A stretch of 64,000 nt of DNA from Globodera rostochiensis (lineage: Eukaryota > Nematoda > Chromadorea > Rhabditida > Heteroderidae), in the NCBI GenBank assembly GCA_018350325.1, contig JAEVLN010000017.1, forward strand, positions 1,822,666 through 1,886,665. The letters run 5' to 3'. Both the position numbers and the translations under genes were made by a program. Every line of letters begins with the position of its first letter. The first letter of the stretch is position 1. Of this stretch, positions 11,069 through 26,000 are shown one piece after another. A model generated the notes under the pieces. That model saw nothing but the letters and a program-made list of their open reading frames with translations. It was not told the DNA's origin and ran no database searches.

Positions 11069-14000
11069 TCATTTTGAAGGTCCATTCATAATCATCGCTC
11101 CGCTAGCGGCGCGCATCAGTGCCGATGATGACGCGGCGCGCATTGTGCCGAACGCGTTCGGTGCCGCATTGACGCGGATTTTGGAACGGACGCGCATCAG
11201 CGAGTTCTCCGCCTCGTCCGCGCGCTCCTCCGCCTCGCCCAGCTGGGACTGGATCTGGCGGTACTTTTGCACGTTCATCGCAGACACCTCCTCCTTTAAG
11301 TTGGGGGAGAATATTACGCCAAACATTTAAATTGGGAGAAAAGCGCTCTGTTTCGATGGCACTCTGTCCAATTTGTTCATTTTCTGAAGCCTTACCGCCT
11401 CCTCAATTTGCTTCTTGTGAACTTTGATCTTTGACTGCAATTTCTCGATCAATGACTGCATTTTGGCCCCGCTCTTCTTCTGTTCCTCCACTTGGAATTG
11501 AAATTCACGGCATTCGCGGTCGGACTGGTAAAATAAATAAATAATAAAAAATAGGTAGTTTATTTACCCCTTTAAATCGATCTTTTAAGATTACTTTACC
11601 TTAATGAGTTTAGAAAAAAATATAACAATATTTTATTTCTTTTTGCTATTAAAGAAATTACAAATAATTAAACACCTTGTTTAATTGACGCATCACTTCC
11701 TTGTGGCGCTTCTGCTCCAGGTCCAACTCGTGGTTACGGGCCATGATCAGTTGCTGAAGTTGATCAACTGTACGTTGGCCAATTCGTTGCGCGGTTGCTT
11801 CCGCTTGATCGAGACGAAGTTGCAATTCCTGAAATTTCCAATTCATTTTACGCTTACTTTAGAAGTAAATAAATGAAAAAGCGCTATCATTATAATAAAA
11901 TTTAAAAATTGAAATAATTAATTATTACATATCTGCGGGCAATGAATACTAATCTATGTAATTAAATTGATGAGACCTTTTATTTTTAACTTTTTGCCAA
12001 AAGAGATAAGCCCAGAAAAGTTAAAAAAAGATTTAAAGAAGCATTTCAACAAAAAATTTTGATAATTATAATTTCGGATTTATTGACTTTTTATTCATTT
12101 TATTATAATTACCAATTAATTTTAAATTGAGGAATTGTCAATTTAATTTTACAAAAATGCATTCGCCCACCTTCAATTGCGCGTCAAGGCCCCGTTTTTG
12201 TCTTTCCACGTGGTCATTGTGGTGTTGCTCATTGCGCAACTCTTCTTGAAGACGTGCCACATCAGCGCCCACCTTTTTGGACGATTCTTCCGCCATTTTC
12301 AGCTCGTTCAACGTTTTATCCAAATCGGTCTAAAAAACGTCAATTGGTGGGGGTCTGGCCTTTTCAGATACAAATTCGAATAAGCGTTTTTGGTTTCGTC
12401 AATTTTTGTTAAGGCAAAAAAAAAATAAAATTCAATAAATTAATTTTAATTATTTTAATTTAATTTATTTTATGGATTAATTAAAGCTGCCTTCGTCAGC
12501 TGCAGATCATTTTCAACTTGTCGACGTGCAGTGCTCAGCTGCGAGTTGTCCATTTGAAGTTCCGTCTTCCGCGCGCGTTCCTCCTGCACCTCGACTTCGA
12601 CATGTTGTTTTTCGCGCTCCATTTGTTCTTTGCGTACAATGAGCTCGTCACGCTCCGACAAAACAATATTCAATTTTCTAAAAAATTTATATTTAAAACA
12701 AATAGGTAGTTTATTCGACGTAAATAATTAATTTATTTGGCTTTTTAAGCGTTAGGCACATTTTTAATTATTTGAGAAAAGAAAACTCGCTTAAATGTCG
12801 TCAAAAGAGATAAAAATGTTAGTTAATTTTCATTTGTATTTAAAAAAACGGATTTTGCGTCATTAATTTAATTTAATATTTAAGAAATTTCGAACGAATT
12901 TTGGGAAAAACTTCAGCGGCGTACGGATCGAATCCAGTCTTGCTTAAACCCCTAACCGATTCAGACATTTCTTAAAACCATTCGGATGCTCTCGTTCAGT
13001 TGAGGCTATTGTTAAACTAAAGCTTTACGATTGAACAAAACAAATGCCAAAAAAGTTATGGTAAAAACCCCCAAAAAAGTCGGGATTTTTTAAGTTTTCA
13101 ATCATAGCTTTTTTTGAGAGTTGTCCAACGTAAAGCTTAAAGCAGAGCATAATAAGAGCTCCATGCTCCATTTCGTTGAAAGCCTTTCTAAGAATGCCTG
13201 AATCGGTTAATGTTCAAGCGAGTTATCGCCCCGGTTTGTGCATTCGGACCGGTCTGGATGATTAAGTTGGCAATTAAAAATTCATAAATTTATATAATTA
13301 TAAAATATAAATTAATTATTGTTGTTGCCGCTCACTTCTCACTCATCAAGAAATTTTCACGTTGTTCCTCTCGACGGCGCTGCTCCTCCTCGACCTGAAT
13401 TTTTTTTTTGTTTTTTTAAATGAAAAAAAAACATTAAAATTAAATACAAAAAAGGCTTAACCACCCATCAACCAACCAACCAACCTGTAGTTGAAGTTCC
13501 TGCACTTGGACAATCAATTTTTTGATCGTTTTTTGCGCTTCCATATTTGTTTTGTTCGCCATGTCCAAGCCCAGCTCCAAATCGTTGATGTCCGTCTCCA
13601 ATTTTTTCTTGGACTGTAAAAATTTAAATTATTTAAAATTGAAATATTTTTTGGTGAAAAATCAAATCATTTTTTTTTTCAAAAATAATGTTTGTTTTGC
13701 CTGCATAATCGCCTGCTTTCCACGTTGTTCATTTTCCAGCGAAGTGCGAATGGACTCGATGGCCCTTTGATGATTTTTGATGGTATTTTCAAAGTCCTCC
13801 TCCTTCTCGCGCACTCGACGGTCAATTTCGGCACGAATTTGGCCCACCTGAAAATATTATATTTTTTGTTTATTCTTAAGCATAGATTTTGCCCAGAAAT
13901 CTTCAATTTGTAGCTTTTTTTTTTAATTTAAAAAATTAGTAAATGTAGAGAAAGTGCAAATTTTTTGAAACTATAAATACCCAAGTTTATTTCCGATTTG

Positions 14001-17000
14001 CTTTTTTAATTGATTGTTTATTGAATTTGTGAAAAATTTGTCGAAATTATTTGTGAAAATAAAAAATGACTCCACCACCTCAACTTGGAGACGTTGCACT
14101 TTGCTCTCCTCAATCTCCAGCGCCGCCTCCGCCTCGTCCAACGCGTGCTGCAACTCCTCCTTCTCCAATTCCAACTGGCGGATTTTCTTCTGCACGTCGT
14201 GCACGTTGCGCTGACCGCTCGACAATTGTTCCTTTAATGGTACGCGAAATAAATGCACATAAATTTTAAATTTAAAAAGGAAAATAATTTTAAATAAAGT
14301 TTAAAATTTCACTTGAAAATCACGCAAAGTGAGTGCCAATGATTTATTCTCCCGGCGCAGCTCATCGCCTTGTTCACCCAACGAACTCGACGCACTTTGC
14401 AAGGCGTAAACCTTTAACAAATTCCATTCAATTTTTTGAAGATTAAAATTAAAAAATTAAAAACTTTGTTAAGAAAGAATCAAAATTCATCTCTAAAAGT
14501 TAGAAATTAAGAAAATAATCACAAAAAACTCTGTTTGTTAGCAGCTACCTAACTCCTCGAGAATTGTTTAAAAATATTTAGCCTCAAAAAATATTTTAAA
14601 TTTTAATGCTCACGTCAGCGGTACTTCGACGGCATTCTTCTTGCGTGCGTTCAATTTGGGAGCTCAGATCGTCACATTGGCGGCGCCAATCGTCCAACAC
14701 GCGCTCGTGTGTCTCCTGCTTTTTCTGCCATTGCAAAATTTGAGTTTGCGCACGCTCCGCCTCGGCACGCGCCTCCTCCGCGTCCGCCAACAACTTTAAT
14801 AAAAAAAACTTTTATAAAAAAGTCATCGATTTTTAAAAACGTCCAGTTGGCAGATTTTCGAAATGGATCTGAGCATTTTACGATTATTACCTAACTTCGT
14901 TTTCAAATTAAATTATTTAACAAAAATAATATTTTGGCATTGTGTTTTTTGTTTCTTTACCTTTGAATTTGTTTTATCAACAGCCAAAATTTTTGAGTTT
15001 AATTCAGCCAGGTGATCATTGATCTCCAATTTTCTGTTCATTCGTCGTCGCCGCTCTTCCTCCAATTCGTCCACAGCGACAAGGCCTTCGCCTGAATTTT
15101 TATAATTTTTAAATTTTGTAAAATGTTTTTTTATTTTGGCAAAATGTCAACACAAAGTCAGTCGTCACCTTCAAATTTGCCTCTCCACTGGGCCGATTCG
15201 GCTTTGGCCTTGCTGAGCTGCTTCAGCAGTTCCTCCTTGCCCTGCACTTCCTCATCATGTGCCTCCCGAATTTGTTCAATGTCATGCTCCAACGCCTTCA
15301 CATTGGCACTGACCTGAAAAGTTAACAAAAAAAACATTTTAATTTTATAATTATTATAATTTTAAAAAAATACAATTTTGTGTGCCCACCTCCATTCTTT
15401 CTTGGTGCTCCTCCTCCAGAATGCGCTTCGCGTCCTCAAGTTGTGCCAATGCTTGAGCCTTGCGTTTGCCCATTTGGGTCAGCTGACTTTCCAATTCCTG
15501 AAGCAAAATTAATATAATTTTAAATAAATTATTATTAATGTTTTTTTTGTTGCAAAATGTTACGAGTTCACCTCACTCTGCCGCTCGTGATCACCGGCTT
15601 CGGTTTGTAAACGTGATTTGGTCGCCTGCAGCTCTTGGATTAGCCTAAATTATGAGAGCTGTTTAAAGGAGACTCGGTTCTCGATTCGCGGTAAATTTGA
15701 GTCTTGAACCTCCCGAGTAATAACTACCAAATTTATATTATTTTTTTAAATTGTTTTAATCATTTTCTGAATTTTACCTGTTTTGTTCATCAAATCGCGC
15801 TTGCAACTCGAACACTTGCGCTTCATAATTCTTTGCCAGCCGTTCATGTTCACCTCGTTGCCGCTGCTCCTCCTGTTGTTGTGCTTGAACATCGTCCAAC
15901 TGTCGTCGAAGGGCGTCCTAAAAGAAAAATGAAAAATTTTTTTTTTATTAATCAATTGCATTTTCTAAAAAGGAAAAAAAATTCAAAGGCCAATTTGGGC
16001 AAAAATGGATCGGGACGAAGACGAACTGAGGCAATGGACGAGGGGGTCTGGGTCTTGGGGGTCGGTTTAAGAATGACAATTAGAGGATTCCCAAAACTAG
16101 ACATTCTTCTACTTTATGTATTCTATTTGGTCCCCAAAATGGTCTCCCACCGGGCAAATTATTACAAATATTAAAAATCTGGATCCGACACCGCTGGTGC
16201 TTCGTCACACAACTCTTATTTTCATAATAAGTTATGCTAAACTTATAAATGTATCAATTTTCAAGATCTATAACACTATTTAAAATTCGGTAGACGCTTA
16301 AATTGTTAAAATTTTATGAAAAAAATGAAATAAAAACAATTCAAATTCAAATTCACCTTGTCTTTTTCGGCTTTGCCACGCTGCGTTTGAACTTGTTCCA
16401 AGCGTTCCGTGAGCTCGCCCGCCTCGTCAGCATTTTTCTTTCGAATTGAGCTCAGTTGGGACTCACATCGCTGGTTCAACTCCTCCAATTCTTGCCGAAG
16501 TCGCATCAAATCCAAATCCTTCTTTTTGCCCAGCTCCATTTGAGCGGCCACCTAAATTTAAATTTCTATAAAGTAGAGGAAACATTTTCAGAATATAAAT
16601 TAAAAATTGTTTAAATAAATTGTAGTAATTTTATATTTTTAGATTATAAGCTTTATTTGAATTATTTATTATTTTCACTTTTCCAGCTTCTTCATCAATG
16701 GAGTCATTGAGATCGTCTAGTTGGCTTTGCATATTCCCTTTATTCTTGTCACTTTTTGTACGGCTAAAATTGGCATTAGTGACTAAATAAAATATTTACT
16801 AAATAAAAATATGAAACTATTTATATTTAAAAAAAGATTAAAATTAATAACACCCCCAAATTCAGAATTGCCTGTTCCTCTCCTGCTCCAATTCCTCCTC
16901 CAACTCGACGAGCCGCGTTTGCCGATCCTTCAGGTGCCGTTGCAGTTTTCCCACAATGCCATTCTGCTCTTCCAATTTCCCGTTTAGGTCCATTATTTCG

Positions 17001-20000
17001 CCGTCAACGCGCTGCTGGCGCGTTTCAGTCTCGGCTTTATGCTTGTGCATTTCGCCAATTTGTTCTGAAAATTAATTTGTTATTCTATTCTCATTTTCTG
17101 TGTTTTCTCTTTATTCGTTTTTTTTTGCTCCAAATATATATCTTTATTTTTATTAAAATTAAAATAAACAATAACCGAGAAACGACCTCCAACCACTTCC
17201 GTCATCAAAATGTTTCCCCACTAATCGTTTGCCCCTCCCCAAATTTAACAATTAATTGTCCCTGGAGGCGGGCGGTCTCCCCCCCCCCCCTCCCGTTGGC
17301 CTGTTCCTAAACATCGAATCCGGACGCCGATTCCCCCCCCCCCCAATCTTTCCCCCACTTTCCCATTCCGAATTGGGGATTTCCGATACGGAAAGTTCAT
17401 TGTTTCGGTAATTTCTGTTTATATAAAACGCTGATACGATTATCTGACCTTCGACAAGATGCAGTTCGGCCTCCAACTTCTTTTTGTTCTTCTCCATGTC
17501 CAACCTTTGACGACGTTCCCGGTCCAATGTGTCCTCAATTTCCTCAATTGACCGCTCCAACTTCGCTTTTGCACGCGCCGCTTGTGCATGCTTTTCTTGT
17601 TCACCCTGAAAGCTTCTTTTTTTGTCAAAATTAAATTTAATTAAAAATATTAATAATGAATTTAGGTATATATCAGGGATGGGTCATCCCGTTTCTTAAA
17701 ATACGGGACACGCGATTACGGGACAAAATTTTTTTCTAAAATTTAACTCTATTGAAAATTCAAAATTACCCAGGAGACCAAAGGTGTTTTATTTAATTTG
17801 AATCCTTTTTCTTTATAAAAGTGTAATTCAAAATAGGCCATAGACGCCGCCAGGAAATTTTTGTAACTTAGTCTATGCAATAATAATACGGGACACGGGA
17901 CGGCCTATCCATGGAATATATATAATATATATATATATAAATATATATTTATATATTTTGCCTGCAATTCCTCGGCCACGCGTCTGTTGTCTTCCTCAGC
18001 CCGTTTGCGCTCTTTGTTTGCTGCCGCAATGGCTTCATCCCGTTGCGCGATTGCCTCATGATTTTCTTTAATGCGTTCGTCCATCTTCCTCTTTTCATCC
18101 TCAACTCTAAAAAAATGGAATTATAAAAATGCAAAAAAATTTGTTTATGGAACAATAAAAAAACTAAAGTCATTCAAAAAGATTAAATCAAAAATAACAC
18201 ACACAAAGTGATAATAAAATAACAAATTAAATTCTATTTAAAAAAAGGTTACAAATGTGCTTTAACAATCAAAAATTTGACAAAACAAACTTTTTTTTTT
18301 CTTTTTTTTGTTTGGTCTACAATATTTGGTGATTTGTTTATTCATATTTCCTCTGTAATTTAAATTTAACAAAATATATATATCCTAGTAAATAAAAATA
18401 TAAAGAATAAAAAAATTCGTTGTAAAAATTCAAAATTGTTAAATTGGCATTGTGCCTCCCCCACCTTTTCAAGTTCTCCTCAAGTGCACCGATTTGGTCG
18501 TTCAAAGTGTCCTTTTCCTTTTCCGCCCTTTTCAAATTGCGCTGAGTTTCTTCTGCCCGTTGGCGTTGTTCGTCCAGCCGATCTTTGGCGTCCTCCAATT
18601 GGCGTTCCAATTGCGCTTTGGACGAATTCAAATTCTGAGACGGGGGGCAAAACAAAGAAAATAATTCAATTAGTGTTCTTTTTAATTGTAATTAATTAGT
18701 CATTAAAAAAGGGGCGGCCAAATGCACGCGCGCGCACGCACCATCACTTCCGACTCAATGGCACTGCCGCCCTTGCGCGTTCGCTCCAAGTCGTCCTGCA
18801 ACTTTTTGCGCTCCTCCGCCACCTTTGCGTGCTCCGCTTCGGCCGCCTTGCGCGACTCCTCCTGCTTTGCCAGTGTCTCTTCCATAACCTTAAAAATAAA
18901 TTGTAATGCATTTTTTGAAAAATTATTTAATGCTAAATTAAGAAAAAATGATTTTAAATAAAATGTTGTGATTTTTTTTAACCTTTAATTCGCTCGCCAT
19001 CTTCTCCAATTCTTCCTCATGCTTGTCGCCTTTGCACAACGGCTTAACCTTTCCATATAACAAATACCATTGCCAAGTGCGAAGCACACACCTTTTGGAA
19101 TATTATTTTAATTTTGAATTTATTATTAAATAAATTATCAAGAGTTAAGCAATGGTGGTCAGATTAATTGTTTCCTACATTTAAATTTATATAAATGTTT
19201 TAAATCATCAATAAAAATGTGTTAATATTATTTTTAAAAAAAGATCGGGCATGCAAAGCTTTACCACGACTTCACATTTCGTTGAATAATGTCATAGGAA
19301 TTCCACTGGCGCTTTCGACGACCCGCATCTTTTTTGGACAAATAGCCACGAATTTCGCATTGCAAGCTGGTGATCAGTTGGTTCATTTTCTTGTCTCGAA
19401 GCTCTTCAATGTGCGCTAACACACCGGCTTTGAAGAACACCTAAAAAGTCAAAAATTAATTAAACTAAAAACCTTTTTATTATGTAATTGGGGAAGTTAG
19501 ACTCATATCAAAAAAAGACCGGCTCCGATCAGGTTAAGCAAATCAAAAAAAGGGATCAGTTTGAGCAAATTATCTTAATTTTTTATCAAAAAGTGCACAT
19601 TGGGGACTTATCCCACTTACTTTTGTGTGCCCAACTTTGTACATTTCCACTTGGAGGTCATTGCTGGACACTAATTTGTCGAGGATGTTTGCAGTAGCGA
19701 CCTGAATTTTAATTATAATAAAATTTTACTAACATAATATAATTATTAAAAAAAAACAATTTTTCATAATAAAATAATGGATTTGTAAATGTTTCTTCAC
19801 CTTTGGGTCCGTGCTGGATCGCGCTTCTTCGGCAGCCAAAATGCCGTAGCGCACTTTGAAGTCGTTGTGCATTGTTCGGTTGGGAAAGCCTTTGCGACAA
19901 ATGCGAATGCCCTCCAACACGCCGTTGCAAGTCAACTGGTTGAGCACAAGCGCGGCGTCGATCATTCCTAAATTTGTTATAATTATAAATAAGAATTCAT

Positions 20001-23000
20001 ATGAATTTCAAATAAAAATAAAAACATAAATAAAATGAATTAATTACCCGATTGTTTCTTTTCATTGGGAATGATGCAACGAATAAAGTGCGGGTGCGTC
20101 TTGTGCAGCATGTTCATCAAGTTGTTCAACGATTCACGGTAAAGCATGGACACTAAACACATTAGCAGAGTAGAGACCGAATGATCGAGAATCTCGTCAA
20201 CATTTTTCCAGATCTCGATCTTTTTTCAAAATTTCGATGGAAATCTCGATCGACCCTCATGTCCAGGCTCGAATTAATAGTCACCAAAACTTGTGATATT
20301 TCTGTAGACAATTCTTTTTTGTATCGGATTAACAATCATTTTAAAAATATTAAAAAACTTTTTTTACGCTTAGATAGTTTTGCTAAAACAACGGGGACCA
20401 CACATATAAAATTTGTTTGTTTTATTTAACTTTTTTACTATTTAATTGACAATATTTTTACCCGTCATGAAGGAGCCGGATTTGCCCTTCTTTTTGCCGC
20501 CACCACCCGACTTGACGGCTGCCGCCGCTTCTTCTTGCGTCTGGTAATTTGCCCAAAGCTCGCCGATCAATAAATTGCCCTTGGCCCCTTTCATCACAGA
20601 GACCCAAAATTTAAAAAAATATATTAATTTTTATATATATTTATTTATTTAATTGAATTTACCAATGTGTCATTCAACGGGTCCTTGTTCTTCTCCAACC
20701 AATTGGTTACGTTGTAACGCACTAAATAAAATAATATCAGCAAAACTGTTTGTTTGTTTTCTAAGGATAGGTAAAATGTGGCACAATTAATTATTCCTCC
20801 AATGGTACATACAATCTTATAAGTATTATTATTTTATTACATTTTAATGGGGATTTTTTTATTTATAAATTAATCCCCCCCCCCCCCCCACCGGTGCCGG
20901 CGTAGTGGCGCATCGCCAAATGCGCTTCGGCTTGTTTGCCCTTGGGCGGCTTTGGCTTCTCAAAGTTTGGGTGCTTGCCCAAGTGTTGTTCGACCAGCTT
21001 TTGTGCCAATGTGAGGTCGGTCGCTTTTGGCACAATGCATTCCTCGTCAAGCATGGAAATGATTCCTAAAAAATGGGTGCTTTTTATAAATGCAATTTTG
21101 TATTTTGGATTGATTCCTAAAAAATGGGTGCTTTTTATAAAACCAATTTTTTATTTTGGGATGAAACACTAAAGAATCGTTTTAATCGATCCATACGTTC
21201 TTAAGAAAATTAAAGAAAAATTACCCATGGGTTTTTCGATCAGCTCAATGCAAGCCTGCAAGTCCAACCCGAAGTCGATGAATGTCCATGCGATGCCCTC
21301 CCGCGCGTATTCCTCCTGCTCCAGCACGAACATGTGGTGGTTGAAGAACTGTTGCAGCTTTTCATTTACTTAAAATGATTAGTGTTAAACACATATGTAC
21401 TTATAAATATTTGATTTTCAAAAATAAATTTAATGAGATTTAAAACAATAAATATTTGATTTTCAAAAATAAATTTAATGAGATTTAAAACATATAAATA
21501 TTTGATTTTTAAAAAAAATTTATTTGAGATTGAAAACATATAAAATATTTGATTTTTTAAAAATAAATTTGTTTTAGTCGTTTAAGCATTTAATATTTAT
21601 TTTTAAATGTTGTATTCTGATAAAAATTCGGTAATTTTTTTTCGACCCTAATTTATCTTTTAAATTGAGGGTTTATGTAAATATTAATTTTCTTCTTCTT
21701 GTTAAAATTATTTTTCCGAGTTTTAGTGATTGTGACACAACCCGGCGACAAACTAATTGAGTTGACCTATTAAATAAAATCTTTTTATTAATAATTTTCT
21801 AAATTTTATTAAAATCGTCATTTTTTTCTTTCTTTTTATTTCCATTGATCAATAAAATAATCCATAAAAAATGTTGCCTTCCCCAATGTCCATGTTCTTC
21901 AGCAGAATGCTTGATGAATTCTTTATGTCTTGCCATATTTCGAAACTAATAAATCGATTTAAAGATTTGAAACCAATTTATTTGTGCAAATATATTTATT
22001 ATATTTATTTGTAAACAACGATGTCGTCTGGTCTGCTTGATAATTGCATAAACAGCTAATATCTGGAATTTTTTGAAATTTTCATCTCTTATTATACACA
22101 CTAATGCCTTAATATATTGTATAATTAAAGGAAAATGGGAAATATTTTTCTATTTTTGATATTAGCAACAAATGTTCTAAGAAGCAGTTCAACCGATGCA
22201 ATTCGCTCGGTTCTTCAAAATTTCTTCAGATCTGCGGAAATGGACTCAGAAGATTCAACCCATTTAGGACATTCGATTCGAAATGAGTAATATGAAAATT
22301 TTTTGAATCATTTTTAAATACAAAAATATTTGTCTTAGATCAAGCCGAGGCCGCAGTCCACAGGAACTGGACGCTCTCCGAAAGCATTTGCTGTCAATAC
22401 TCAACCAAATTGAGCACGACCTGCACTTGAGGGGCAACGGCAATGTTTGGCTACGCCATGGGGGCCATGGCCAAGCTGTGGACAGGGAATACCAAATGAA
22501 CGAATTGCAACATTTCCGTGACAACATTTTGGCGGCCCCGACAATCAAATCGTTGAAAAAGATTAAAGCAAAATTGCCCACATTGGAAGTGTTAAGTGAC
22601 GACGAAAAAATAGGTTAGCAAAATTCCGGTCCATCAACAACAGCATCAGACACAATTTCTGCAATTTATCTAACTTTTAGGGGTTTAGAAAAAAATTTTA
22701 AATCAATTTATTAAATGTAAAGCAAGTCAGAAAAGATTAGAAAATTTATTTGAAATTTAATATGCGAGTTTTAAATGATAAGCTTTGACTTTTTGGCATT
22801 TAAGAGGTGTGGCATGCGGTGCCGGTATGCCGAATCGGGCTGGACGTGATTCAAAATGTACGTGATCCATGATCATGTCCAGCCCTGATACCGATGGCAA
22901 ATTAGAGTCTTTGATGCATATTAGAGCGATTCGAGACTTGAAATTTACCGAGAACCGAGAGCGAGAAATGACCCCGAGACTCGAGCCCGAGACCCAAAAA

Positions 23001-26000
23001 ACCGAGAAATTTCTCGACTCGGGAACCGAGACCGAGACTCTCGAACAGCTCTAATGCCTAACATTTAAAAGTCGATTCCGGCAGTTAATAATAATTTAGT
23101 AGAAATTTATCGCTCTTAACTGCTTTGAGTGAATCAAGAGTCTCGACCTCGCAACCGCCCGTTTGACAATTTAATGAACCCAAAATATTTTTTGTTTTGT
23201 TGTAGATGCCATTGCACTAAAATCTGAATGGGTCAACGTTTTGGAAGATGCCCAAATGGAATTTGTGCGGGTGGATAAGTGTCGAAAACTGATGAAAAAA
23301 TTTGACGAGGTCCAAATTTTGAACGAAATTGTCAAAATAGCGAAATGGTCTGATGCCTACCATTTCATTTACGTCGATGAGAAGGGCGTACCGTTTGGGA
23401 GAAAATTCAAAAATGCGGCAGAACAAATTGAACGGTATTTAATAGTGGTTTAGAGTAGGGACCGGTGTAATCAAATTTCCGGAGCCGGATTTTCAATTTT
23501 GAAAATCTACCGGAGGGATTTTTCCGGATAAATTCGGGTACGGAAAAAATCCCGAAGGGTCAAAAAAACCCCTGATCAAAAAAGCGGGACTAACGGACTA
23601 AACAAAGATTTCTAAATTTGAAAAAACTGGGGGATCATATAATGGGGATTTTCAGTCTAAAAACAACCATTTCAGTCCCAACCCGCTCTATTCAAGTTTA
23701 TATTTGAGAGAAATGAAAGTTTTTTTTAATTTTGTTAAAATATTTTTATTGTGCCAATTGTTAACATTACGCAATTGTTTTAATGGATTTAAATTCAACC
23801 ATTTTCACTGATTTGAGATGTTGGCACGCACTGGACGAGCACGAATACCCATATAAAATGTTAAAAAACTGTCGAGTACCGAAAAAAGTGGACCGACACG
23901 ACGATTACGTAAATTGGGTCAAGAAAACGAATGGCTTGAGGAAGGGAAAGAGCGCGTTCAAATGCAAGACTTGGACAGTGCGCCAAGAAGTTGAGAAATT
24001 AAACGAAATATTCAAAGCAATTTATGATGGGTCGGCACTTCCGAAACAAATTTGCGCCGAATGGGAAAGAGGCCAACTTTTTTATAGACGGCGTAGAAAT
24101 AACAACGCTAATCGAATGGTAGAGCAGAAAAAAACGACTGAAATAAGCGGTTTGAACTCCAAAATTACCGAACTAAATCCAAAATCGGATGATTCTGATA
24201 GGTATACAGTAGATTCAAAATCGGATACGGTAGAAATGAATCCAAAATCGGATTTTTCCAATGGAAGTACGGTTGATTCGGACTCGGACTCGGACACGGT
24301 AGAAATGAATCGAAAATCGGATGTTTCCGATGGAAGTACGGTCGATTCGAAATTGGACACAGTAGAAATGAATCCAAAATCGCCCAAGCCGAGCCCAACC
24401 AAAATGAAAAAGAGAATTGAGACCAGTACGTATGATTCCGATAGAAGTACGGTCGATTCGAAATCGGATACAGTAGAAATGAATCCAAAATCGGATGTTT
24501 CCGATGGAAGTACGGTCAATTCGGAATCGGATACAGTAGAAATGAATCCAAAATCGCCCAAGCCGAGCCCAACCAAAATGAAGAAGGTAGCTAAATCTGA
24601 TTCCGATTCAGGCCTATTCATAACAAGAAGAGGAATAACAGATCGAAGTAAAATCCCACATAGTTCGGATACGATAGCCTCCCGATCGGATACGATAACC
24701 TACTACAGTAGTAGTCCAAGAAAAAAACAAACAAAAGTCACAAAGAAGGACGCTTCATTGCTGCTGTCTTCACCCAATGTTTCTGGTACAAATCGTTCAG
24801 CTCCATTTGAATCTTCTTCAACATCGTCTTCATCAAAATCAACGTTCTTCTCAAATTCGGCGACAAACACATATTATCCTTCACGGTTACCGACGTCGTC
24901 CCCATTGACATCATCAAACTCCTCCAGCAGACGGGTTCGACCTGTATCAGCAACACCACCAACATCAACAACAAAAGTGTCGTCCTTGTCAAGCAAACAA
25001 AGTCCATCCCCATCGACATCATCAAACTCCTCCAGCAGACGAGTTCGACCTGTATCAGCAACACCACCAACATCAACAACAAAAGTGTCGTCCTCGTCAA
25101 GCAAACAAAGTCCATCCCTTCCATCGTCATCATCAGATTCCTCCAGCAGACGAGTTCGACCTGCATCAGCAACACCACCAACATCAACAACGACAAAAGT
25201 GTCGTCCTCGTCAAGCAAACAAAGTCCATCCCTTCCATCGTCATCATCAAACTCCTCCAGCAGACGAGTTCGACCTGCATCAGCAACACCACCAACATCA
25301 ACAACGACAAAAGTGTCGTCCTCGTCAAGCAAACAAAGTCCATCCCTTCCATCGTCATCATCAGATTCCTCCAGCAGACGAGTTCGACCTGCATCAGCAA
25401 CACCACCAACATCAACAACGACAAAAGTGTCGTCCTCGTCAAGCAAACAAAGTCCATCCCTTCCATCGTCATCATCAGATTCCTCAAAAAGTGATGCAAA
25501 ACAATCAAACAGAAGAGATGATCAGGACGAGGCCATTCGCTACTTTACGCCCGAAGAAGATTTGACGCCAAAACGCCGATTTCCATCATCAATTGATGCG
25601 GACGAGGAATACAACAGAGGAGATCAAGAGGTCACCAAAATTGTTAATAATTTTAATTATGATTTTTGTTTTTAGCTCAGAAAAGTACCCATTTTTGCTG
25701 CTCGACACCCGGACTTGTGGTTAAATTATGAGCAATTAATCGATTGGAACTGTTCATCATTAAAGGTCGGATTTTTCAAGAAACGGGCGGAATCCAACCC
25801 GATAGTATTTGAATCCGAGTGTCAAAATGTTAAATTTGGAAGTACCTTTGAAATAGGCATTCTAAATCCTAATGAATTTTTTATTTTTGATAAAACAGTT
25901 CGGAATAACACAATTTTAGCGAAAAAAAACAATATTTTTAAGCTTTTTTCTGACTTATTGTAAAAAAAATAAAAGATATCAACTTAAAAAAAGGAACCCC

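Noticed and set aside
22910..23050. gagactcgagcccgagaccc-rich block as a regulatory element
   Set aside because: Similar inverted-repeat words occur at many unrelated sites in the window, so it is better explained as a dispersed repeat.
23715..23812. Possible signal peptide [17 protein letters not shown] upstream of a long ORF
   Set aside because: Out of frame with the following ORF and located inside an intron whose acceptor (TTTGAG at 23817) joins the previous exon in phase.
24082..25508. Minus-strand ORFs of 179-256 aa over the Ser-rich region
   Set aside because: Antisense of the tandem coding repeat, with repetitive composition only.
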